Shown here: positions 18,716-26,672 of the stretch, in pieces
Position numbering within the stretch: position 1 is the first letter of the stretch
Layout: every line of letters starts with the position of its first letter
DNA from: CAZTHM01 sp041946825
GTDB taxonomy: Bacteria > Acidobacteriota > Terriglobia > UBA7540
Reading direction: 5' to 3'
Length of the DNA stretch: 64,000 nt
NCBI GenBank assembly: GCA_041946825.1
Contig: JBHGBD010000024.1
Coordinates: 8,878 to 72,877 of the forward strand
Notes under the pieces: generated by a model
The model's input: the letters and a program-made list of their open reading frames with translations, nothing else
What the model was told of the DNA's origin: nothing
Databases searched by the model: none
Translations under genes and position numbers: made by a program

Positions 18716-20087
18716 GTGCATCCATGGCCGGCTGCTCTTGTCGTTTGCGAAATTCGCTTCTTGCGCGGGGCTCGCGCTTCTCCTGATCCCCGTGGCTCGC
18801 GGGAATGATGATTTGCGGGGCATTGTCGCCATGGTTGATCAGGGTAAACTCGCCGAAGCTGAACGGCGGCTCGAGGCAGTCCTGACGAGCGAGCCGACCT
18901 CCCTGCCGGCGCTGCGATTGATGGGGACCGTCGCACGGCGGCTGGGGAAGCCCCAGCAGGCCACGCAGGCGCTGGAAAAGGCGCATCATCTGGACCCTCG
19001 AAACCCCGCGATCAACACAGAATTGATTCTTCTTTACGGGGATCTGAAACAGCAGAGAGAGGCCGAAACGCTGCTTCAGGCGCTCTTGAAGTCCGCGTCG
19101 TATCCCGACTTGATGCAGGCGGGGGCGGCGTTCGGCGAGTCGGAGGCATTTACCGCCGCTCGTCAGGCGTTTGAACGCGCGGCCGAGATGCGGCCCAGGT
19201 CTTACGATGCCTTATTCAATCTCGCGTTCGCGATGTTTCGGGAGGGGAATGCCGGCGCGGCCTTGGGCGTGTTGAATCGCATTGACCACACCGAGGCCGA
19301 GGCGCATGCGGACTATCAGCAGTTGCGGGGCAGGATTGAACTGGCATCAGGAAATCTGGCTGATGCGGCGCAACACCTTGAGAGGGCGTTGGCACTCGAT
19401 CCCGGCAACGAAAGCGTCTGCGTCGAATTGGGGCTGCTCTACTTCCGCCGTGAAGCTTTTTCCAAGGCCGAGAGCGTCCTGGACCCCTGCGCCGCGCGCC
19501 TCCCGCGCTCCACGCCCATTCGAACGGCTCTCGCACTCAATGAGCTCGAGCTGGGCCGATACGAGGATTCGGCGGAGTCGTTCCGGAAAGTATTGGCACT
19601 CGATCCCGCGGCCGATGCGGCGCGCGAGGCCCTGGCCTTCCTGCTTTACGCCTCCGGAAAACTGCCCCAGGCGCGCCAGGTGCTTGAAGAGCGCTTGGGC
19701 GGGCAGCACACGGACTTTTTCCTCTACTATCTGCACGCGCTGGTTCTGCAGAGGATCGACGCCAACGCGAACCGCGCGGCGATTTGCGAATCCTTGGAAC
19801 AGGCTCTGCGTCTGAACCCGCGCTTCGCCCAGGGCTACCTCCAGCGCGGCAGGATTCGCTTCGGAGTGGGTGACACCGAAGGAGCCCTGCAGGATTTCAA
19901 CATGGCCACGCAGCTCGACCCGAACTACGCCCAGCCTTACTTCCAGCTTGCCCAGGCCTATTTCAAACTGGGGAAAAAGGATGAGGCGAAGGCAGCACAG
20001 CAGCGCTTTGCGGCGCTTAACAAGTTGCAGGAAGAACAGGAGCAGAAAAATCAGGTTGAGAACCGGGTGTTCCAATCACTGCAATAG
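18702..20087 (+). CDS. Exported TPR-repeat protein (second of three)
   Basis: 461 residues from the ATG at 18702, which overlaps the end of the previous gene and begins a signal peptide (MKSTRCIHGRLLLSFAKFAS, then CAGLALLLIPVARG). GAGGGG lies just upstream. About ten TPR motifs fill the protein (HLERALALDPGNESVCVELG; RKVLALDPAADAAREALAF). A conserved-looking Cys sits in VLDPCAARLP. The C-terminus is a charged helix (NKLQEEQEQKNQVEN). Translation is probably coupled to the genes on both sides. The role is inferred only: protein-protein interaction in the cell envelope. Confidence 0.83.
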   Translation: MKSTRCIHGRLLLSFAKFASCAGLALLLIPVARGNDDLRGIVAMVDQGKLAEAERRLEAVLTSEPTSLPALRLMGTVARRLGKPQQATQALEKAHHLDPRNPAINTELILLYGDLKQQREAETLLQALLKSASYPDLMQAGAAFGESEAFTAARQAFERAAEMRPRSYDALFNLAFAMFREGNAGAALGVLNRIDHTEAEAHADYQQLRGRIELASGNLADAAQHLERALALDPGNESVCVELGLLYFRREAFSKAESVLDPCAARLPRSTPIRTALALNELELGRYEDSAESFRKVLALDPAADAAREALAFLLYASGKLPQARQVLEERLGGQHTDFFLYYLHALVLQRIDANANRAAICESLEQALRLNPRFAQGYLQRGRIRFGVGDTEGALQDFNMATQLDPNYAQPYFQLAQAYFKLGKKDEAKAAQQRFAALNKLQEEQEQKNQVENRVFQSLQ

Positions 20088-21144
20088 GCGCGTTGATTGG
20101 GGGAAGAGGCGCATCCTTTGGTGTCTCGGGCTGGCGCTGATGCTGGCGCCCGCGGCGCTCCGCGCCGCTCCCGATGATGCGCTGAGCCATTTCGGCGCGG
20201 GAATGAAGCTGTTCGATCTGCAGCGCCTGCCGGAGGCCGCACGTGAGTTTGAGCTGGCGCTCCAGATCGACCCCGCCATGAGCGACGCCCGGTACCATCT
20301 GGCGGTCTGCCATTTCCGTGACCGGCACTACGCGGAGGCACGAAAAGAATTCGACAAGCTCGCGGCTCTTAATTTCAAGGAGGATTGGACGACTTATTAC
20401 CTTGCCCGGCTCGATCTCATCGAGGGAAATCCGGACGCGGCGATTGCCGGGTTCCAATCGCTCAAGCGCTCGGAACCGCTAACCGACGAACTCTACTATC
20501 TTGGGGTCGCCTATCTCAAGAAAGGTGAGCCCGCGAAGGCCGCGGATATTTTCCGCCGGCAGATTGCTTTTAACCCTCGGGATTTTCGCGCGCACGACCA
20601 GTTGGGGCGCGCCTACGTCAAGCTGGGACGTCCCGCGGACGCGGAGCGCGAATTCGAGCAAACGCGCCGCCTGCACGAATACTACCGCGAGGGCAAAACC
20701 GAATTGATGGAATGTCGCCGGGAACTGGAGCAAGGGAAGCCCGAAGTTGCCTGGAAGACCTGCGGCGCGGCGCTCTCCTCTGACGACATCGACCGCCTGG
20801 TCGCCGCGGGAATGATCTTCGGGGAATTCGGCCAGTACGAGAGAGCGCTCCAGTTGTTCGGAAAGGCGCTGGAACTCGATCCTGAGTCGCCGGAAGCGAG
20901 TTTCGACCTTGGCCTGACCTACTATCGCATGAAGGATTATCCCCATGCGCAGATCTTCCTCGCCTCGGCGGTTAAGAACCGTCCCGGCTTTTTTGAGGCG
21001 GTCGCGCTTTACGGCACGGTTCTCTACCTGCTGCGCGAGGACGGTCCGGCGGAGGAAGCCTTGCGTCGGGCCCACCAGTTGCGTCCGGAGGATTCCGCCG
21101 TCAAGAATCTTCTGGCGGCGCTGGAGCAATCCAAACAAAAATAG
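20056..21144 (+). CDS. Exported TPR-repeat protein (third of three; start uncertain)
   Basis: About 362 residues from a TTG at 20056, the nearest in-frame start that keeps the whole signal-like segment KRRILWCLGLALMLAPAALR. No ATG or GTG lies between the stop of the preceding gene and that segment; an ATG at 20140 would cut the signal in half. TPR units follow (REFELALQIDP, ALQLFGKALELDPESPEASF), with several Tyr-rich helices (DELYYLGVAYLKKGEPAKAA). The frame overlaps the preceding gene by 32 nt, so it is probably translated by coupling. It is close in style to the two upstream TPR proteins, likely partners in one envelope assembly. Confidence 0.75.
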   Translation: MRTGCSNHCNRRVDWGKRRILWCLGLALMLAPAALRAAPDDALSHFGAGMKLFDLQRLPEAAREFELALQIDPAMSDARYHLAVCHFRDRHYAEARKEFDKLAALNFKEDWTTYYLARLDLIEGNPDAAIAGFQSLKRSEPLTDELYYLGVAYLKKGEPAKAADIFRRQIAFNPRDFRAHDQLGRAYVKLGRPADAEREFEQTRRLHEYYREGKTELMECRRELEQGKPEVAWKTCGAALSSDDIDRLVAAGMIFGEFGQYERALQLFGKALELDPESPEASFDLGLTYYRMKDYPHAQIFLASAVKNRPGFFEAVALYGTVLYLLREDGPAEEALRRAHQLRPEDSAVKNLLAALEQSKQK

Positions 21145-21153
21145 CTCTTCCCT

Positions 21154-21618
21154 ATGACCACTAGCACTCAATCTGTGCCCACAACGACCCACAGGTGGCG
21201 TATCCCGACCTGGCTGGTCTTTTCGCTCCTGACGATTCTGCTTTGGGGTGTGTGGGGAGCCACGTCGAAAGCCGTCGCCGACGACATCACGGCGTACATG
21301 AACCAAGTACTATTCACGCTGGGCCTGATTCCGCTCATGCTTTTGGTGCTCCGTTCTCCACGGCTGTCAGGGGGTAATAACCGCAAACGGGGAATCTTTT
21401 ACGCGTTCATCACGGGAATCCTGGGGGGCACCGGGAACATTGCATTCTTCAAATCGCTGACGATGGGCGGGCAGGCGTCCGTGGTGGTTCCCATGACCGC
21501 GCTGTCGCCTCTGGTCACTGTCTTGATGGCACTGGTAATACTTCGCGAGCGGCTGAGCGCCAGCCAGAAGGTCGGGTTGGTCCTGGCGCTCGCGGCAATC
21601 TATCTACTGAGCCTATAA
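21154..21618 (+). CDS. Half-size EamA/DMT-superfamily transporter, subunit A
   Basis: 154 residues, with about five hydrophobic segments (LVFSLLTILLWGVWGATSK; VLFTLGLIPLMLLVL; FYAFITGILGGTGNIAFF; a segment around SVVVPMTALSPLVTVLMALV; VGLVLALAAIYLLS). This is one EamA repeat, half of the usual ten-helix drug/metabolite transporter. WGVWG near the N-terminus and ALSPLVTVLMALVILRERLS near the end are the typical repeat signatures. A similar half-size gene follows after 65 nt, so the two probably form a heterodimer. The substrate is unknown; the sugar-catabolic setting suggests a small metabolite. Confidence 0.85.
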   Translation: MTTSTQSVPTTTHRWRIPTWLVFSLLTILLWGVWGATSKAVADDITAYMNQVLFTLGLIPLMLLVLRSPRLSGGNNRKRGIFYAFITGILGGTGNIAFFKSLTMGGQASVVVPMTALSPLVTVLMALVILRERLSASQKVGLVLALAAIYLLSL

Positions 21619-21683
21619 GCGGCCCGATGAGGCCAAAGGCCTTCCCGGAGAAGCTTGACCTGGCAAAGAGGAGATTCGAACCG

Positions 21684-22133
21684 ATGCATTTTCCGATCTG
21701 GCTCATTTACGCGCTGATCGCGCTGATCTTCTGGGGAATCACGGGTGTCACGCAAAAGCTTTCGACCAATCACATCTCCACGCAGTTGTCGTTCCTGTGG
21801 TTCGCCATTGCGTTTGTCCCCATCGCCCTGGTGATCCTGGCGTCCGTCAGTCTCGACTGGCACCTGACGACCAAGGTTTTCGCCTTGGCCGTGATCGGCG
21901 GGGCGCTCAACGGCCTCGGCGCGTACACCAGCTTCGCGGCGCTCGAGCATGGCGGGAAAGCATCCATTGTGATTCCGCTGGTTTATCTCTATCCGCTGGT
22001 CACCATCGTCCTGGCCATTGTCTTTCTGCACGAAAAGCTGACCGGCGTCCAGATTGCGGGGATCGTTCTGGCGATCGGTGCGGCGATCCTCTTGTCGCGC
22101 GAGACGCCGGCGTCGGAATCATCGCCACGATAA
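21684..22133 (+). CDS. Half-size EamA/DMT-superfamily transporter, subunit B
   Basis: 149 residues from the ATG at 21684, with AGAGGAG ten bases upstream; an earlier in-frame ATG at 21627 would add 19 polar residues. It has five hydrophobic segments and the EamA repeat signatures LIFWGITGVTQK and VYLYPLVTIVLAIVFLHEKL. It is clearly homologous to the preceding gene and in the same direction, so the pair is the two halves of a normal EamA protein encoded separately. It ends five bases before the convergent end of the large enzyme gene at 22139. Confidence 0.85.
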   Translation: MHFPIWLIYALIALIFWGITGVTQKLSTNHISTQLSFLWFAIAFVPIALVILASVSLDWHLTTKVFALAVIGGALNGLGAYTSFAALEHGGKASIVIPLVYLYPLVTIVLAIVFLHEKLTGVQIAGIVLAIGAAILLSRETPASESSPR

Positions 22134-22138
22134 CCCTC

Positions 22139-25100
22139 TCAATATTCCGCCACAATTTCGGTGTGCTCCCGCGTGGGTCCCGGCAGCTTGATGTCGCCTT
22201 TCGCGGCGTCGAAGTCGCTCCATTCGACGCCGTTCACCTTAACTCGTCGGATGGGCTTCGCATCGGGATGGCGGAAACGAACTACGATTTCTCGCGGCGC
22301 ATTGCGCGACGGCGGGTCGAGTGACATTTCGATTTTTCCATCCTTTACATGCGATCGGATTTCGAAGCTGGTCTCTCCGAAATAGGTTGACGCGTTTTTG
22401 ATACCGAGGGTCTCCCCATCCCGCAGCCAATAGCGCGGCAGCCCGCGTCCGAGGTGGAGCGCGCCGTCGAGTTCCGCCACGAACATCAGACGCAGCCAGT
22501 AATTCGACTGCGACTCGTCCGATGATTTGAAATGATCTCCCAGAAAGTATCCGAGCTCGGGAAGCGGGTGCTCGCAAAGCATGCGGAGAGTCGGGTCATA
22601 GCCCGCCGCAAAAGGATTGAAATAAGCCCGGAGGAAATGTTCGATCTGGTCGCGATAGAAGTAGGGCAACGGGCCATGCAGCAGGTTGGGCTGCATCGAG
22701 AAACCGCCGCGCGAAAACCAGAAACGGTCGAACGTCGGAATGGAATAGCCAAACTTGTCGGAGATGTAGCGATTGTCCTCGTAGTCCTTCAGGATCCATT
22801 CCGTCTCGCGACTGGAGGGATCCATCAAGCGCGTGATGGGCAGCATAATGGAGCCTTCCAGCGTCTCGCGCAACCATCCGTGCGCCCGCCCGCGCGTATA
22901 GGGATTGGAAGGGAAGTCGGGAACGTAGGTCCCGTCCCGCAGGCGCACCACCGGCGCCCGAATCGCGGCTTCGCGAAAGGCGCGGAGGATGTCCTGGCGG
23001 TAGTGCTCCGCTTCGGCGACGAGTTCCATGCCGTCCGGGTTTCCGAAATCCTTGAGCGCCGCGGCGGCATTCGAAAGCCCCCACCACGAAAACGCGTTGG
23101 TGGAGAGCCAGTACCAGAAATCCGTGACGTCTTCGAGCGACCCGGCGGGGAGCAAACCATACTCTGGGACGCGATGGCCCTGTGCGTCGGTCTTCATCGT
23201 TCCCTTGCGCTCGTTGGTGATCCAGCGGCAGGCCTCGATCATGTGCGGCGCGGCGTGCTCCATCCACGCCCGATCGCGCGTGTGCCAGTAGTGCTCGGCG
23301 AGTCCCCAAAGGATCCAACCGTGGTGCTGATTGTAGTCGCCGTGCTGGTAGCCTCCCGCGCCATACAGGATCCCTTTTTGTGTGGTGAAGTTTCCCGGCA
23401 GCCGCACCGTGCCCTGATAGTGGAGGAAAAGCTCGAGCGAGCGTTCGGCTTCCTTCCAATACCCGCGCCGGTCGAGGTCGGAAATCATCATGATCGATTC
23501 GTTGCCAAAGGCGCCGTAGAAAAACGATCCGACCCTGGCGACGTAGCGGTCCGAGCCGATTTCGCGTTCGTCATTGATCAGCAAGTGTGTCACATGAGCG
23601 CGATAGAAATCGTTGAGCCATGGTTCGGGAGTCCGAATTTGAGTTCCAGTGGCGACTCGGCTTCGCCAGTAGCGCGCCACCTCCTCGCGCTCGCGCTCGG
23701 GGCTGAGCGAGCGGAGATGCTCGACGTCGGCGTCTTCCGTCAGGGTGATGAAGGGAAGCTTGATGTAGAGAGTGTGCTCCTTGTGGCCTTCCAGCTCGAT
23801 TTCGTATCGAACGCCATCGGTGGAATTGGTCAGGAGTCCGGCGCCGCGCGTGTCGACGAGGAAACGCAGGACGTCCCGGCCTTCGTAGGAGCCCATCACC
23901 GTGTCGCCGTCGACTCGGATCGTTTCAAACTTCTTGGGCTCGCCGTCGTGCCCCTCGCGCGCCGCGGTCGACAATGTAAGGGTTGCCGTTCGCTTTTCCG
24001 CGCCACTGTTGACGATGCGAAATTTCAGGAAGGCAACAGTCGGGTCGTCTCCTTGCATAGGGGGAGCGGAATTCAGGTTCGCGGCGAGGACATCGGCAAA
24101 CCCCTCTTGCTCGTAGAGAAGATCGCCGTCAATCCAGCGCGTGGTGACTATGGGGAGGTAGCCTTCGGCCAGTGTACGGTCTGCAAAGTGCGAGGCGGGG
24201 AGGCCGCAGCGGTAAAGCATGCCGTCCGGCCAGAGGAAATGGCCCGTGTCTTTTCCCGGCCGGTTCTTGGAGAAGTTGGGATGGTTCGCCCAGACGTCGC
24301 CAGTCGGATCAAGCTCGAAACGCTGTCGCCCACCCTCCATGCCCAGAATGAAATAGTAGGGCCGCTTGATCGGCATGTCATTCCACGCGCCGGAGAGAGT
24401 CTGCTCGGGATGATCCGACACGCGGTCATAGACGGATTTCTCGCCGATCTCTTGAAGGGCACGGCGGTGCTCGGCGAGAGTGACAGAATCAGCGTCGCGG
24501 GTTACGAGGACGCCGAAATCCTTGATGAATATTCTGTCACCCCGCACAACCTCGTCCATGGCGAAAGAGAACGGGTTAGAGGGCGAGCGCACGGTGACGA
24601 TCGTCCGGTCAGCCTCAGGGTCTTCCGAGTTACGCGCGTACACCACCGCCGCGGAAAGAACGCAGTTGCCGCCTTCGAGCCTGGATCGCTTGGACGCAGT
24701 CTCCAGCCAGCCGTTATAGACTTCGATAGGATCGTTGCAGGTGCTGCGCTTTTCAAATTGAATCCGCAAGTGCTCGGAGGATTGCAGAACAGAGTCCGTC
24801 AACGCCTTTAATGATTGCACGCGCGGATGCGCGCCGGAGAACGCCACGCGGATCTTCAGCGTCGGTCTGTACGTCGTTCCGGGCGTTTTCAGTTCGGGAA
24901 ACTCCTTTTCATTGGACGGAGCAAACGTGAAGATGACTCTGCGGCCTTCCACTCGCGCGCGAGTGTCCGCGGTCCTCCACTCGCCATTGAACCAATCGTC
25001 GTCTTCCGCCCAACCCGTGCTCCCGGCGTTCTGCTCTCCGTAGCGGCGGATGGCGCCGCCTTTCCACACACGATGCCAATACTCGACCTTCATCGACCCG

Positions 25101-25309
25101 GCGGGCGGCAGCGCGGAGCCATCGTCTGCGAAGGCGACTTCGACGATCGCCACGCGCCGCATTTCGGGCCACTCGACGCCCACGGAGTCCTTCCCGGCGA
25201 GCGGGCGTCCAAAGGGCGCAACGTCAAGCTGGGTATCCTTGGCAAATAGCATCGGTGTGAGCAAAAGCCAGCCGAGGGCAAAGAGGAAAGCATTTGTATA
25301 GCGGGTCAT
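22139..25309 (-). CDS. Large exported (alpha/alpha)-barrel enzyme, paralogue 3 of 3
   Basis: 1,056 residues; the ATG at 25309 follows AAGGTG and starts a signal peptide (MTRYTNAFLFALGWLLLTPM, then LFA). It shares with the proteins at 5832 and 9216 the blocks DVAPFGR, FGNES, LHYQGTVRLPG, HHGWILWGLAEHYWHTRD, VPEYGLLPAGSLED, YEDN and WFSRGG. It lacks the VDAD-DYT segment that precedes the barrel's tyrosine-rich block in the other two. It lies 31 nt downstream of the sugar-acid dehydratase gene on the same strand, an operon partner different from that of its paralogues. This suggests a substrate that yields a sugar acid. No family name can be assigned by eye. Confidence 0.85.
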   Translation of the reverse strand: MTRYTNAFLFALGWLLLTPMLFAKDTQLDVAPFGRPLAGKDSVGVEWPEMRRVAIVEVAFADDGSALPPAGSMKVEYWHRVWKGGAIRRYGEQNAGSTGWAEDDDWFNGEWRTADTRARVEGRRVIFTFAPSNEKEFPELKTPGTTYRPTLKIRVAFSGAHPRVQSLKALTDSVLQSSEHLRIQFEKRSTCNDPIEVYNGWLETASKRSRLEGGNCVLSAAVVYARNSEDPEADRTIVTVRSPSNPFSFAMDEVVRGDRIFIKDFGVLVTRDADSVTLAEHRRALQEIGEKSVYDRVSDHPEQTLSGAWNDMPIKRPYYFILGMEGGRQRFELDPTGDVWANHPNFSKNRPGKDTGHFLWPDGMLYRCGLPASHFADRTLAEGYLPIVTTRWIDGDLLYEQEGFADVLAANLNSAPPMQGDDPTVAFLKFRIVNSGAEKRTATLTLSTAAREGHDGEPKKFETIRVDGDTVMGSYEGRDVLRFLVDTRGAGLLTNSTDGVRYEIELEGHKEHTLYIKLPFITLTEDADVEHLRSLSPEREREEVARYWRSRVATGTQIRTPEPWLNDFYRAHVTHLLINDEREIGSDRYVARVGSFFYGAFGNESIMMISDLDRRGYWKEAERSLELFLHYQGTVRLPGNFTTQKGILYGAGGYQHGDYNQHHGWILWGLAEHYWHTRDRAWMEHAAPHMIEACRWITNERKGTMKTDAQGHRVPEYGLLPAGSLEDVTDFWYWLSTNAFSWWGLSNAAAALKDFGNPDGMELVAEAEHYRQDILRAFREAAIRAPVVRLRDGTYVPDFPSNPYTRGRAHGWLRETLEGSIMLPITRLMDPSSRETEWILKDYEDNRYISDKFGYSIPTFDRFWFSRGGFSMQPNLLHGPLPYFYRDQIEHFLRAYFNPFAAGYDPTLRMLCEHPLPELGYFLGDHFKSSDESQSNYWLRLMFVAELDGALHLGRGLPRYWLRDGETLGIKNASTYFGETSFEIRSHVKDGKIEMSLDPPSRNAPREIVVRFRHPDAKPIRRVKVNGVEWSDFDAAKGDIKLPGPTREHTEIVAEY

Positions 25310-25340
25310 GATTCACCTTGGGAATAGAGTCTTGCCAAGT

Positions 25341-26489
25341 TCAGGACGCCGAAAGCTTGCGGACGACGTCCTCGTTTAACTCGACGCCCAGGCCGGGCGT
25401 CCGTGGGAGTTGGATGATCCCGTTCACGGGCTTGAATTCGGGGCGCACCAGTTCGCTGCGGATGACGGAGGGCCAAAGCTCCGGCACCATGAATTCAATA
25501 AAGGGCACATTGGGGCAAGCAGCGCTCAGATGGATTTCCGCGGCGATAGTCAGGCCCGATTTCCATCCGTGGGGCGTGCACAGCAGCCCGCGATCGTCCG
25601 CGAGGCGCGCAATCCTCCACGACTCCGTAAGCCCTCCGGCCCGGCCGACGTCGGGCTGAATCACATCCACTTTGCCACGGTCCATCAAGTCGAGAGCTTC
25701 CCAGCGCGAGGCGAGGAGTTCCGCGCCCGCGATGCGAGTGGTGACGGCATCCGCCAGACGCGCGTGGCCGTCCAGGTCGTCCATCCGCAGCGGGGTTTCC
25801 ACAAAATAGAGGTTGCACTCTTCCAGTTGGCGGATCGTCCAGATCGCCGCCTTGCTGTCCGCCCAGCGATAACCGACATCGATCATGAAGGTCATCGCGT
25901 CGCCGACGATCTTGCGGGCAAGTTTCACCAACCGAACTATATCCGAGTCTGTATAAATATCTCCATAAACAAGCTGGAGTTTCACGGCGCGAAAGCCCAT
26001 CTGGATAACGCTCTCCATGAGTTCGCGCGTGCGGCGTTCGGTTTCAGCCAGCGTTCCGAGAGGCGGATGCACGCTCGCGTAGGGCACTACGTGCTCGCGC
26101 CGCGGCCCCCCCAGGAGCTCGTAGACCGGCCTTCCGAGCGCCTTGCCCGCGACGTCCCAGAGCGCCAGATCGACAGCGCCGATGGCGTGGATGACCAGGC
26201 CGCGGCGGCCGGTGTAGATTGTGCCCTGATACATCTTGTCCCAGAGGCGCTCAACATCCAGGGGATTCTCGCCGACCAGCAGGTCCTGGAAGCTCAGGCT
26301 CCAGTTGTGCGACGAGGGCGCTTCGAGCACCGCCTTCACCATGGAAGGCGAGGCGTCGACCTCGCCGATGCCCGTGATGCCGGCGTCGGTATGGATCTTG
26401 ACGATGACCGTCTCCTGCGCCCCATCGTTGGCCTGGGAGGAGACGTTCGGAATTCTCAGGGGGACAGCTTCGAGGTTCGTGATCTTCAT
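25341..26489 (-). CDS. Enolase-superfamily (mandelate racemase/muconate-lactonising type) dehydratase
   Basis: 382 residues. The N-terminal capping domain (TDAGITGIGEVDASP) and the barrel with metal ligands Asp (FMIDVGY), Glu (YFVETPL) and Glu (AGAELLA) are present. So is the general-base pair of His (CTPHGWKSG) and Asp (VIQPDVGRAGG) of the mandelate racemase group. The usual KxK at the end of the second strand is K-L-Q (AVKLQLVYG), so only one Lys remains. Family members dehydrate or epimerise sugar acids in the cytoplasm. It is upstream of the third large exported enzyme (31 nt) and diverges from the GH127-like gene, pointing to use of a uronate or aldonate released outside. Confidence 0.9.
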   Translation of the reverse strand: MKITNLEAVPLRIPNVSSQANDGAQETVIVKIHTDAGITGIGEVDASPSMVKAVLEAPSSHNWSLSFQDLLVGENPLDVERLWDKMYQGTIYTGRRGLVIHAIGAVDLALWDVAGKALGRPVYELLGGPRREHVVPYASVHPPLGTLAETERRTRELMESVIQMGFRAVKLQLVYGDIYTDSDIVRLVKLARKIVGDAMTFMIDVGYRWADSKAAIWTIRQLEECNLYFVETPLRMDDLDGHARLADAVTTRIAGAELLASRWEALDLMDRGKVDVIQPDVGRAGGLTESWRIARLADDRGLLCTPHGWKSGLTIAAEIHLSAACPNVPFIEFMVPELWPSVIRSELVRPEFKPVNGIIQLPRTPGLGVELNEDVVRKLSAS

Positions 26490-26583
26490 TTTTTGCCGAC
26501 CTGGATTGCAGGGGGTTCGCCCGGGGCCATGATACTACAACCTGTCACAGGATGATGCCGGAAGTTCGCCTTCTCAGTTCGTG

Positions 26584-26612
26584 TTGTGCGCGGCTGGGAC
26601 GAATGTTATAAA
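26584..26612 (+). promoter_or_regulatory. Promoter of the GH127-like gene
   Basis: TTGTGC (26584-26589), a 17-nt spacer and TATAAA (26607-26612) lie 60 nt before the start codon at 26673, in the divergent region shared with the dehydratase operon. Confidence 0.55.
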
Positions 26613-26672
26613 GATTGCTCTCTCAAGGACAGGGCTCAGTCTTTCGAGTTGCCAAAGGTCGGGAGTTTCAAA

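Noticed and set aside
22532..24811. A 759-codon open frame on the plus strand
   Set aside because: It is entirely antisense to the large exported enzyme at 22139-25309, has no ribosome site and no family motif, and shows the composition of a GC-rich shadow frame.
25410..26555. A 381-codon plus-strand frame
   Set aside because: It is antisense to the enolase-superfamily gene, whose catalytic residues are all in place on the minus strand.
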